Translations under genes and position numbers: made by a program
The notes under the pieces: model-generated
Told to the model about the DNA's origin: nothing
Databases searched by the model: none
What the model saw: the letters and a program-made list of their open reading frames with translations, nothing else
Assembly: GCA_021798855.1 (NCBI GenBank)
Contig: JAJZBP010000055.1
Location: 1 to 10,786 of the forward strand
Length of the DNA: 10,786 bases
Direction: 5' to 3'
Source: Bacillota bacterium
GTDB taxonomy: Bacteria; Bacillota; Sulfobacillia; JAJZIM01; JAJZBP01
Shown: piece by piece, positions 1 to 6,539 of the stretch
Layout of the letters: every line of letters begins with the position of its first letter
How positions within the stretch are numbered: the first letter of the stretch is position 1

Positions 1-133
1 CGGCAAAAGCCTGACCGCATTTCGGCTCAAGGACGGCAAATACGAACCGGCGGGCCGCCTTGAAAACGACGCCGTTTTCGAGCCGGAGGGCTTCCCCGGT
101 CTGCGAATCAACCTGACGGAGGTGTGGGAGTAA
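1..133 (+). CDS. Uma2-family (DUF820) nuclease-like protein, C-terminal fragment
   Basis: This is the last 43 codons and the TAA stop (131-133) of a gene that begins before the window; the reading frame starts at base 2. The visible protein (GKSLTAFRLKDGKYEPAG...) differs from the C-terminus of the next gene by one residue, Arg instead of Ser after EPAG, so it is a close paralogue. Uma2 proteins are small, PD-(D/E)XK-like putative endonucleases found in many copies in some thermophiles and cyanobacteria, and their role is not established. The catalytic part lies outside the window, so family membership rests on the match to the neighbour. Only 29 bases separate its stop from the next start, so the two copies are probably co-transcribed. 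Confidence 0.85.
   Translation, partial: GKSLTAFRLKDGKYEPAGRLENDAVFEPEGFPGLRINLTEVWE
1..133 (+). repeat. Direct repeat, copy 1 (3' end of upstream Uma2 gene)
   Basis: It aligns without gaps to 666-798 at an offset of 665 bases. By eye there are six mismatches in 133 positions (about 95% identity). Two are in the Arg/Ser codon and the others are third-base or stop-codon changes. The repeat is coding sequence and marks a recent tandem gene duplication or gene conversion. Its left extent lies outside the window. Confidence 0.9.
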
Positions 134-162
134 AAAAGAGGGATGGAGGGGGTTGAACCGGG

Positions 163-798
163 TTGTTCACCAAGGAATTGCGGGAGACGGCGGTGGAGTT
201 GGCATACGGGAGTGGGCAGGTCGGCGTTCCCTGGCCGTGGAACGTTCCCGACGGGACATGGACCTACGAGTCGTTCGAAAGCCTCCCGGAGGACGGTAAT
301 CGCTACGAGGTCATCGGGGGGAGGTTGACCGTGAGTCCACCACCGGTTGAACGACATCAAGCGGTCAGCGTCAACTTGATATTCCAAATTGTGGCGTGGG
401 CCAAACAAACGGGAAGCGGAAGGGTGTACCACGCTCCCTTCGCCGTCGTCCTTTCCTTCCTGCCGCCGGAGCAACACTATGTGGAACCGGATCTTCTGTT
501 CATCTCACGGGAGCGGCTTTCCATAATTAAAGGCAAGAACGTACAGGGGGCGCCCGACCTGATCATTGAGATCCCCTCCCCGTCCACCGCCCGCGCCGAC
601 TGGGTGGACAAAAAAAACGCCTACGAGGGGGGCGGCGTCGCCCACTACTGGGTCGTGGACCCCGCCGGCAAAAGCCTGACCGCCTTTCGGCTCAAGGACG
701 GCAAATACGAACCGGCGGGCTCCCTTGAAAACGACGCCGTTTTCGAGCCGGAGGGCTTCCCCGGTCTGCGAATCAACCTGACGGAAGTTTGGGAGTGA
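163..798 (+). CDS. Uma2-family (DUF820) restriction-endonuclease-like protein
   Basis: A 211-residue protein, close to the usual 180-210 for the family. Landmarks run in family order: RYEVIGGRL (47-55), ERHQ (63-66), VEPDLLFI (107-114), GAPDLIIEI (129-137), SPSTARAD (139-146), K150, Y154 and HYWVVDP (161-167). Asp110 and Glu136 are the likely PD-(D/E)XK metal-binding residues. There is no signal peptide or membrane segment, so it should be cytoplasmic. Nuclease activity is predicted for the fold, and the biological role is unknown. The TTG at 163 lies 12 bases after a GGAGGG run (145-150). GTG at 193 or TTG at 199 are possible later starts and would still keep the whole conserved domain, which begins near residue 32. 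It is the second of two tandem copies. It contains an A8 run (610-617) and a G6 run (627-632), but the frame is intact. Confidence 0.9.
   Translation: MFTKELRETAVELAYGSGQVGVPWPWNVPDGTWTYESFESLPEDGNRYEVIGGRLTVSPPPVERHQAVSVNLIFQIVAWAKQTGSGRVYHAPFAVVLSFLPPEQHYVEPDLLFISRERLSIIKGKNVQGAPDLIIEIPSPSTARADWVDKKNAYEGGGVAHYWVVDPAGKSLTAFRLKDGKYEPAGSLENDAVFEPEGFPGLRINLTEVWE
666..798 (+). repeat. Direct repeat, copy 2 (3' end of complete Uma2 gene)
   Basis: This is the partner of 1-133. Similarity stops at the stop codon: the bases after 133 (spacer and start of the next gene) do not resemble those after 798. The right edge of the repeat therefore coincides with the end of the coding sequence. Confidence 0.9.
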
Positions 799-1789
799 CT
801 GGGTTTGGCGATCTGAACGGTGGGTTTGCAACGGACGGAAAATACGCCTGAACCGGTTCGGTTGGCCGGGACAGCGTCCTTTCCGGGTAGGGATGTAGTA
901 TTTTTGGACATGGATGTTTGGTCTTGTTTTGGTCACACGACTTGGATAAGCTCGGCGCATTTATTTGATCCGCCTATTAGCGGGTTCGCAAACCGTATTG
1001 ATTGGTAGAGGGGTTGTCCTCCCGTCCCCGCTCCAGACCCGTCGAACCAGTCGGCTCCGAGTTAAGTGATCTGTTACAATACGCTACGCTATAGCCACCG
1101 TCCACCGTGGTCAAGCGCACATCTGGATTATCCCCGATAGCGATTCTTGAAAAGCCGGGCCTTTCACCCTTCCCCGCCGGCGACCGTCGCACCCGCCGCC
1201 GGGAACGACTTTTCCCTGCCTCGCCACCGAACAGGCAATTTTCCAGGATATGAGGCATAAGGTAACCAATGGACACGGCGCCCCTCGGGATGCCTTGCTT
1301 GCCTCCGCCGCGCCCAGGAAGGTTCTTCCCGTTCCGGGCAAGCCCCGCCCAAGACGCCGGTTTTCCACCCTCGTTCGGGCGACGTTTCCCCCGCGGCCTC
1401 CTGATCCCCCTGTGCGTTTGGGGCCGCCGCCCGAGCGGCGGTCGCTGCCGGAAAGGCGTCTTCATGCCCTGCGGCCAGTCCACCATCGGTCGGACGTCGC
1501 CGCTTCCGCCGGAGTCATCCCTGGCCCGCATCCTCCGCATCCCGCCCCTTCCCCCTCGCCCGCACTCAATGAAAAATAGGCCAAATTGTCGCGCCAAAAA
1601 GGAGGATTTTAGCGAGGAAGAGAGAAAAAGAACCCATATCCCGGAAACGGAAAGAAGGGGTGCCCCGAGCGTAAGCCGTTTTCAGGCGCCCACCGCGGCG
1701 CCGGCCGTCGCGCTGGACGAAGAATCCGCCCGGACGGTGCGACGAGAAGGCGCAACCCGCAAAACGAGCAAACAGTTCATCGTGTGGGG
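799..1789 (+). other. About 1 kb with no convincing gene
   Basis: Open frames exist on both strands, as expected at this GC content, but none has recognisable motifs, a good ribosome binding site and a plausible residue composition together. The longest (minus strand, 977-1597) would encode a Gly/Arg/Pro-rich product that looks like an artefact. The stretch is a mosaic: 880-1110 is clearly less GC-rich, while 1140-1560 is very GC-rich and strongly pyrimidine-biased on this strand. A ribosome-binding-site-like AAAGGAGG (1598-1605) is not followed by a usable start codon. No clear terminator was seen after the Uma2 stop, nor any tRNA or terminal inverted repeats. It may hold degenerate sequence or an unrecognised non-coding element. 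Confidence 0.6.
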
Positions 1790-1818
1790 TTGGGATCTGC
1801 CCCAATTTGTGTTATGAT
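1790..1818 (+). promoter_or_regulatory. Extended -10 promoter of the S-layer gene
   Basis: The -35 element is TTGGGA (1790-1795, 4 of 6 matches to consensus). A 17-base spacer follows, then TATGAT (1813-1818, 5 of 6), preceded by TGT (1810-1812), the TGn of an extended -10. Spacing and both boxes fit a housekeeping sigma-A type promoter. Transcription would start near 1825 and give a 5' leader of about 287 nt before the S-layer gene. No other promoter of similar quality was seen between it and the gene. Confidence 0.65.
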
Positions 1819-1824
1819 TGCAAC

Positions 1825-2111
1825 TTGCCCACCTAAATTCCCACCAATTCACGAAGTATTCATTAAGCGGGACGGCAGGAAACGCTCGTCCAGAACGCGA
1901 ATTTGGCTTTTAGGTTGCAAGAGAAGGCGGGGAAGAAAGTTCGTAAGCAAAACTTTCCCACCCGCCACGGTGTCCACAACCACGACGAAACTTCCGGCGC
2001 AAGCGCCGCGGGAGGTTCGTTTCGTCCGCGAAGGGGGGGATTCGCCCGGCATTTCGGTGTTCCGTTCCTAGAGAGAATTCTTTCGGGATTCACGTACAAG
2101 GAGGTTGAAGT
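1825..2111 (+). promoter_or_regulatory. Long structured 5' leader of the S-layer mRNA
   Basis: This untranslated stretch holds two sizeable hairpins. The first (1926-1966) pairs GGCGGG (1926-1931) with CCCGCC (1961-1966) and GAAAGTT (1935-1941) with AACTTTC (1951-1957), closing a 9-nt loop. The second (1984-2026) pairs GACGAAAC (1984-1991) with GTTTCGTC (2019-2026), has an imperfect middle, and ends in CGGCGC (1995-2000) against GCGCCG (2003-2008). Neither is followed by a T tract, so they do not look like terminators. The ribosome binding site lies 71 bases after the second hairpin and appears free. Long structured leaders that stabilise mRNA are known for S-layer genes in other bacteria; a role here is inferred. 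It matches no riboswitch class I know. Confidence 0.55.
2098..2105 (+). promoter_or_regulatory. Strong ribosome binding site of the S-layer gene
   Basis: AAGGAGGT is a full-length match to the anti-Shine-Dalgarno sequence. It sits 6 bases before the ATG at 2112 (7 if the core ends at 2104) and so fixes that start. Its strength suits a very highly translated product. Confidence 0.9.
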
Positions 2112-5100
2112 ATGAGAAAGTTCCGCAAGATCGTGGCCGCCATTGCTTCGTCGGCCATGCTTCTTGGGACGATGACCGCCATCGGTGGAGTTATGGCGCC
2201 GGCGGCTTTTGCCCAGTCCACCTCCAGCGGCACAGCGGTTGTGGGTAGCGGGGTGTCTTTTTCGGACGTAACCAGCGCCACACCCCACGCCTATTCCATC
2301 TATGCTTTGGATGCCCTGGGGATCGCCACCGGCAACGGCGACGGCACCTACACGCCGGCGGCGCCCATCACCCGGGCCGAGTTCGCCAAGGAAGTTGACG
2401 TGGCCATGGGCTATGGTTCAGCGGCGGCCTCGGCTTCCGGCAACTGCTCCGCTTTCACGGACATCTGCCCGGGCGGACAGTCCCAATGGTACACCGGCTA
2501 TGTGGCCGTGGCCGCCGCCCAAGGCTTGGTCAACGGCACGGGCAACGGCCTGTTCAATCCGAACGGCCAGGTGACCTACGCCCAGGTTCTCACCGTGGAG
2601 GTCAGGATGTTGGGCTTCGGCCCGGCGGTTATGGGTGGCACCTGGCCGGCCAACTACATGGCCGAGGCCAGTTCGCTGTTGCTGACCGCCGGGGTGAACA
2701 TTACGAGCGCCAGCGCTGCGGCGCCTCGCCAAGACGTGGCCAAGCTTTTGTTCAACACCCTAACGACGAACATCGCCACCACAACTTACCAGAATAACGG
2801 AGTCACCACGGTTACGCAGTGCAATACCAATGTGAACAACAATTGTATCTCCCTCCTGAAAAACAACAATAACGACACTTGGTCCTCACCGGCTCCGGGA
2901 CACATGCCGAGCGACAACAACATCGTTTACGCGGTGAGCACGCCTTTGGGTGCGTTGCCGACCGTGTCTGCTGCGAGTGCCGCGGGCGATGCTACGGTCA
3001 GCGTGGCGTCCAACGCTATCCTTTACGGGGCGTCCAACCTGCAGGGATTGATTGGAACCCAGATTGGCTACATCACCGACATCAACGGTCATGTGATCTT
3101 TGCCGGGGTGCGCAGCACTTCCATGCAAGCGACCTACCTGTCCGCCGCCATGGCGGGGGGATTGGTGACGGGGGCAACCGTTCAGGCCAACGGGGTGACG
3201 GAAACCCTCAACAATTTTGCGGGTGCCACCCTCAATATACCGGTCACCAACCCGCCCAACGCGTTGGCGGTTGACAACGTCATCATCCCCAACACTCCGA
3301 ATAACGGTGACACCGTCACCGCCAACGTCGACCTGAAGGGCAATATCATCAGCGTCATTGACAACAGCCTCTTCAACTACATGGGCGTGGTAACCAATGT
3401 GAACGCCAGCGCCAATACCCTTCAGTTCGACGGCGTTCAGCCGAGCCAGGTGAATGCCGGGAACTACAATCCGACCTTCCAGGGACCGGCCACGGTGGCC
3501 TCCAACGCCAGCATTACCCTGAACGGGCAGTCGGCCACCCTCAGCCAACTGAAGACCAACGATGTGGTCTACGTGAACTACACCGTTGGCAGCGAGATCA
3601 CGGCCATCGCGGCCTACGACACGAGCGCCAGCGGGACCATCACCTCCAGCAGCATTGACTTGGCCAGCGCCACGCACAAGCTGCAGCAGGTGATTATCAA
3701 CGGCACCACTTACAACGTCGATCCGGGAGCGATCATTGAACAGAACAACTCCTACAACCAGGTTCCCGGAGCCAACACCACCTACAACAACATGAGCGCC
3801 ACCGTTTACTACGATCAGAGCGGAAGCGGTGTGGCTTTCATTGACATCACCGGTTCCACCTATCCGGTGGGCTTCATTCAGGTTGGGACCAATGTCCTGC
3901 CCGGCACTGTCGGTGCCGCAACAACTGTGGAGTGCTGGGATTCCCAGGCCCTCCCCGGCGCAGGTGTCGTCGGTAAGGTTGTAGCCGCCGCTACTGCGGC
4001 CGCTGCGGCCGGGAATTGCGCCAACGGCCAACCCGGCATCGTGATCCAGGGTTACACCAGCTCGGTCAGCGTTGACGCCAACGGGACCGTGGCCAGCGTG
4101 CCTTTCGATCCCAACGGCTGGACCTTGGAGGTCAACGGCGTGGTTACGGCCATCCCGGCCGGAGGCATCGGCGTTTCCAGGGGCACGGCCATCCAGGCCC
4201 AACTCAACAGTCAGGGCCAGATCACGGTCGCCGACGTGCTCCAAGGCGCCCAGGTGCAGAACATCACTGTCAGTGGCAGCAGCGTCACCGGCACGGTTAA
4301 CGGTGCATCCAAGACCTACAACGTGGCCTCCGATGTCCAGGTCTTCACCAGCAGTGCCGAGGCTGAGCCTCAGGTGGCCGGCAGCCTGTCCAACGTGGTC
4401 AACAACGGTAACATCGTCGCCTACCTGGGCGGGATCACCGGCAGTCCCGACAACGGCAGCGGCGTGCTGGTCGAGACCACCGGGTCCAGCTCGGTGCCCG
4501 TCTTCGGCGTCCTGGCCGGAGACGTCACCGGATCCAGCGGCAGCTACCAGGCGTCCATTGACGTCAACGGAACGACCAGCACCTACAGCGTGACCACCAC
4601 CAACCAAGGGATCACCCTCCCGTACCTGCCTCAGGGCACCGTCGTGGAGGTTGCCACCTCCGGCACCACCAGCGCGACGGTGGTGGAGGCGGCGGTTTAC
4701 GGAGGAAGCGTCGGTGGCGCCTACGTGGGAATCGGGGTTGACTGGGGGGCCCTTAACGGCTGGGCTTACACGAATAACACGGTTGGAAACGTTCTCGGCT
4801 TCAACGCGGTCGGCGCTCCGATGACCAACGGCAACAACACCATCCTCGGCAGCAGCAGCGACGAGGTGGCGGTAGGAGCCGCGGGTCAACTTGCCGCCAC
4901 GACGCCGGCGAAGTTGAACGGTACCGGAACCGCGGTTTACGACAACGTCAACCAAATTACGAGTACCCAGGGTGACCTGCAACTCGGCTATGGGGTGGCG
5001 ACGATCACCCAAGGCCTCTCGGCCAACATCAACAACGATGTGAGCGGAAGCAATGGTTACAACACGGCCAACGTGGGTACCCAGGTCGAAGCCGCATTCG

Positions 5101-5114
5101 TCACCAGCCACTAG
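2112..5114 (+). CDS. S-layer protein with three N-terminal SLH domains
   Basis: A 1000-residue secreted protein, probably the main surface-layer subunit. It has a signal peptide (RKFRK n-region, hydrophobic 7-29, likely cleavage at AFA-Q near 34/35). Three SLH motifs follow, at about 48-100 (with the ITRAE signature at 86-90), 112-170 and 173-220. SLH triplets in such proteins normally bind pyruvylated secondary cell-wall polymer. Residues 225-1000 form a long Gly/Ser/Thr/Asn/Val/Ala-rich region with beta-strand-like alternation and no named domain that I recognise. By hand count the mature chain has only about 14 Lys/Arg against about 50 Asp/Glu. It has six Cys (112, 119, 237, 245, 608, 636), unusual for S-layer proteins, which tend to lack Cys. 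Codons are rich in C-ending forms such as AAC, ACC and GGC, as in highly expressed genes. A strong promoter, leader, ribosome binding site and terminator surround it. An SLH-anchored exoprotein other than the lattice subunit is possible. Confidence 0.88.
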   Translation: MRKFRKIVAAIASSAMLLGTMTAIGGVMAPAAFAQSTSSGTAVVGSGVSFSDVTSATPHAYSIYALDALGIATGNGDGTYTPAAPITRAEFAKEVDVAMGYGSAAASASGNCSAFTDICPGGQSQWYTGYVAVAAAQGLVNGTGNGLFNPNGQVTYAQVLTVEVRMLGFGPAVMGGTWPANYMAEASSLLLTAGVNITSASAAAPRQDVAKLLFNTLTTNIATTTYQNNGVTTVTQCNTNVNNNCISLLKNNNNDTWSSPAPGHMPSDNNIVYAVSTPLGALPTVSAASAAGDATVSVASNAILYGASNLQGLIGTQIGYITDINGHVIFAGVRSTSMQATYLSAAMAGGLVTGATVQANGVTETLNNFAGATLNIPVTNPPNALAVDNVIIPNTPNNGDTVTANVDLKGNIISVIDNSLFNYMGVVTNVNASANTLQFDGVQPSQVNAGNYNPTFQGPATVASNASITLNGQSATLSQLKTNDVVYVNYTVGSEITAIAAYDTSASGTITSSSIDLASATHKLQQVIINGTTYNVDPGAIIEQNNSYNQVPGANTTYNNMSATVYYDQSGSGVAFIDITGSTYPVGFIQVGTNVLPGTVGAATTVECWDSQALPGAGVVGKVVAAATAAAAAGNCANGQPGIVIQGYTSSVSVDANGTVASVPFDPNGWTLEVNGVVTAIPAGGIGVSRGTAIQAQLNSQGQITVADVLQGAQVQNITVSGSSVTGTVNGASKTYNVASDVQVFTSSAEAEPQVAGSLSNVVNNGNIVAYLGGITGSPDNGSGVLVETTGSSSVPVFGVLAGDVTGSSGSYQASIDVNGTTSTYSVTTTNQGITLPYLPQGTVVEVATSGTTSATVVEAAVYGGSVGGAYVGIGVDWGALNGWAYTNNTVGNVLGFNAVGAPMTNGNNTILGSSSDEVAVGAAGQLAATTPAKLNGTGTAVYDNVNQITSTQGDLQLGYGVATITQGLSANINNDVSGSNGYNTANVGTQVEAAFVTSH

Positions 5115-5145
5115 GTTCCGTTAAGTCCCGCACTCGGTGAGCAAG

Positions 5146-5180
5146 AGGGAGGCGCCTAAAGGCGCCTCCCTTCATATTTT
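5146..5180 (+). terminator. Rho-independent terminator after the S-layer gene
   Basis: A perfect 11-bp stem, AGGGAGGCGCC (5146-5156) with GGCGCCTCCCT (5161-5171), closes a TAAA loop. It is followed by TCATATTTT, a moderately T-rich tail. It starts 31 bases after the S-layer stop and should end most S-layer transcripts. The interrupted T tract may let some polymerase through to the next gene, which starts about 50 bases on. Confidence 0.92.
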
Positions 5181-5228
5181 CGGGCGGCGGGCCGGCGGCC
5201 GGCAGGAAAAGGGGAGGACCGAGACGAA

Positions 5229-6173
5229 TTGGACGAAATGAAATTTGGAAAAAGAAAGGGTGAGAGGGTTTTGCGCTCTCGCGTGCTTTTATCCGTTCTG
5301 GCCGCCGCCGCGGCCGTCCTGACCGCCGCGGGGCCGGCTCTGGCGGCCGGAATCGCCATCCCCGGCCTCGGGGCGGCCCCTGCCGTTTCCGCCGCGGCAG
5401 GGGCCAGCGACTACGCCTCCTGGAGGGGATCCTGGGCGGCTCCGTACATTGGCCTGGCCATGGCCGACGGGATCATCGCCGGTTTCCCAGATGGCAGTTT
5501 CCAACCGGGGCAGCCTCTCACCCGGGCACAGTTCGCCGAACTCCTATGGAAGGTGCTGGGGAGGCCGGTGGTCGGCGGCTCCGGCAGCGAAATGGTCACG
5601 GTTCGGGTGCCTGCCGGAGTTGGTCTGCCCTCCGGCGTGGCCGTCACCGTCTGGGAGAATCCCTTGGGTGGGAACGTGAACGACTGGACGGCGTACCAAG
5701 CCGATGTCCGGGGAAGCATTCTGGCCAAGTGGTATGGGCCCGGCGTGGACTTCCTGGCCGGGGCCGGCGTTATCCACTCGGTGAGTCCGCCCGGCCGCGG
5801 CTATTGGAGCGGGTCCGTCAACCGGTTGCAGGCCGCCACCTGGACCGGACGGATCCTGGAAAAGTTCAACCTGCCACCGGCCGAAATGACATCCTACCTG
5901 ACGGTGTCCGGCCAAAAGCGCGGGCTGACCGTTCCCTTCCCCTCCACCTGGGCGGCTCACGGCCTCGCTGCCTCTCCCACCGTCAGTTTCCTGGACCTTT
6001 CCCCGGGAATTCCCCAATACGAATCGGTGCAGTTTGCCGCTGTGGCTGGCATAGTTACGGGCATCGCCAACCCCAATGGGCCGCCCAGCTTCGATCCAAC
6101 AGCGAATCTCACCCGCGCCCAGGGAGCGGCGATTATCGACCGGACCATGGCCGCCCTGTACGCGGGGGCGTGA
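5229..6173 (+). CDS. Secreted SLH-domain protein, small S-layer-associated protein
   Basis: A 314-residue exported protein that is almost all SLH. The basic N-terminus (K5-R18) and hydrophobic segment 19-34 with ALA-A near 39/40 form a signal peptide. SLH 1 lies at about 66-112 (DGIIAGFPDGSFQPGQPLTR), a clear match. A degenerate repeat lies at about 150-214 (VDFLAGAGVIHSV), and SLH 3 at about 252-311 (VAGIVTGIANPNGPPSFDP, then LTRAQ). With no large extra domain it may be a minor wall-anchoring or lattice-linking protein. I chose the TTG at 5229 because GGAGGA (5213-5218) ends 10 bases before it. ATG at 5238 and TTG at 5271 are in frame, and the latter would give a shorter, conventional signal peptide. 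No promoter is evident between the preceding terminator and this gene, so it may rely on read-through from the S-layer gene. Confidence 0.85.
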   Translation: MDEMKFGKRKGERVLRSRVLLSVLAAAAAVLTAAGPALAAGIAIPGLGAAPAVSAAAGASDYASWRGSWAAPYIGLAMADGIIAGFPDGSFQPGQPLTRAQFAELLWKVLGRPVVGGSGSEMVTVRVPAGVGLPSGVAVTVWENPLGGNVNDWTAYQADVRGSILAKWYGPGVDFLAGAGVIHSVSPPGRGYWSGSVNRLQAATWTGRILEKFNLPPAEMTSYLTVSGQKRGLTVPFPSTWAAHGLAASPTVSFLDLSPGIPQYESVQFAAVAGIVTGIANPNGPPSFDPTANLTRAQGAAIIDRTMAALYAGA

Positions 6174-6196
6174 AGGTTCCCAAACGGCACAACAAA

Positions 6197-6229
6197 GCCT
6201 CGCCCGATCCGGCGGGGCCTTTTCTTTTT
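6197..6229 (+). terminator. Rho-independent terminator after the SLH gene
   Basis: The stem GCCTCGCC (6197-6204) pairs with GGCGGGGC (6211-6218) with one G-U pair and a 6-nt loop. The T-rich run TTTTCTTTTT (6220-6229) follows directly. It lies 23 bases after the stop codon at 6173 and separates the surface-layer genes from the glycan-assembly genes. Confidence 0.93.
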
Positions 6230-6539
6230 GCAATGCCCCTATGCCGCACAAGGTTGGAAGTTCCTCGGGGTATTGCGGAACTGTTCCGGCAAGTCCCTTT
6301 CGTAGAAAACAGTAAGTGAGGTTGATCCGTCGCGCCTCGGGCGGAAAAGGGTCTTTCAAAAAGGAAAGATGGGCCGGCAAGCTGCGCGGACCGCGGCACA
6401 AAGTCGAAAAGAGGGGAGAAATTGCAGGGGTGGAGATCCGGTGAAATTGGCGAAACGACCAATTTTGCGGCGACGAGCCAAAAAGCTTCCCTTAGACGCA
6501 AAAGGAAATGGGCGGCGCATGTCGAAATAAACCAAGCGT
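6230..6539 (+). promoter_or_regulatory. Gene-free stretch with hairpins, probable leader of the ligase-like gene
   Basis: No gene fits here. The stretch should contain the promoter of the downstream operon, but I could not find a convincing -35/-10 pair at normal spacing. RNA structure is suggested at two places. TCTTTC (6352-6357) pairs with GAAAGA (6364-6369). More strikingly, 6441-6450 pairs with 6459-6468 over 10 bp (core AAATTGG/CCAATTT, with two G-U pairs at the base), extended by CC/GG (6438-6439 with 6469-6470) across one bulged G. A purine-rich tract (6401-6435) lies between them. I compared it by eye with TPP, cobalamin, glycine, c-di-GMP-I and c-di-AMP riboswitch cores and found no match. 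Confidence 0.4.

Noticed and set aside
977..1597. 206-residue open frame on the minus strand in the gene-free stretch
   Set aside because: The product is dominated by Gly, Arg and Pro with no hydrophobic core, has no recognisable domain, and other frames there are open too. Kept only as part of the unexplained-region finding.
1598..1605. AAAGGAGG, possible ribosome binding site of an unseen gene
   Set aside because: No ATG, GTG or TTG follows at useful spacing.
1269..1817. 182-residue open frame on the + strand
   Set aside because: Pro/Arg-rich low-complexity product, no ribosome binding site, and it runs through the promoter of the S-layer gene.
2886..5111. 741-residue open frame on the minus strand across the S-layer gene
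   Set aside because: It is the antisense image of a GC-rich, C-ending-codon gene. The translation is Val/Gly/Asp/Arg/His-rich with no motifs, and the + strand has a signal peptide, SLH domains and a strong ribosome binding site.
6370..6440. Possible c-di-GMP or c-di-AMP riboswitch upstream of the ligase-like gene
   Set aside because: The conserved core sequences of those classes are not present; only generic hairpins and a purine-rich tract are seen.
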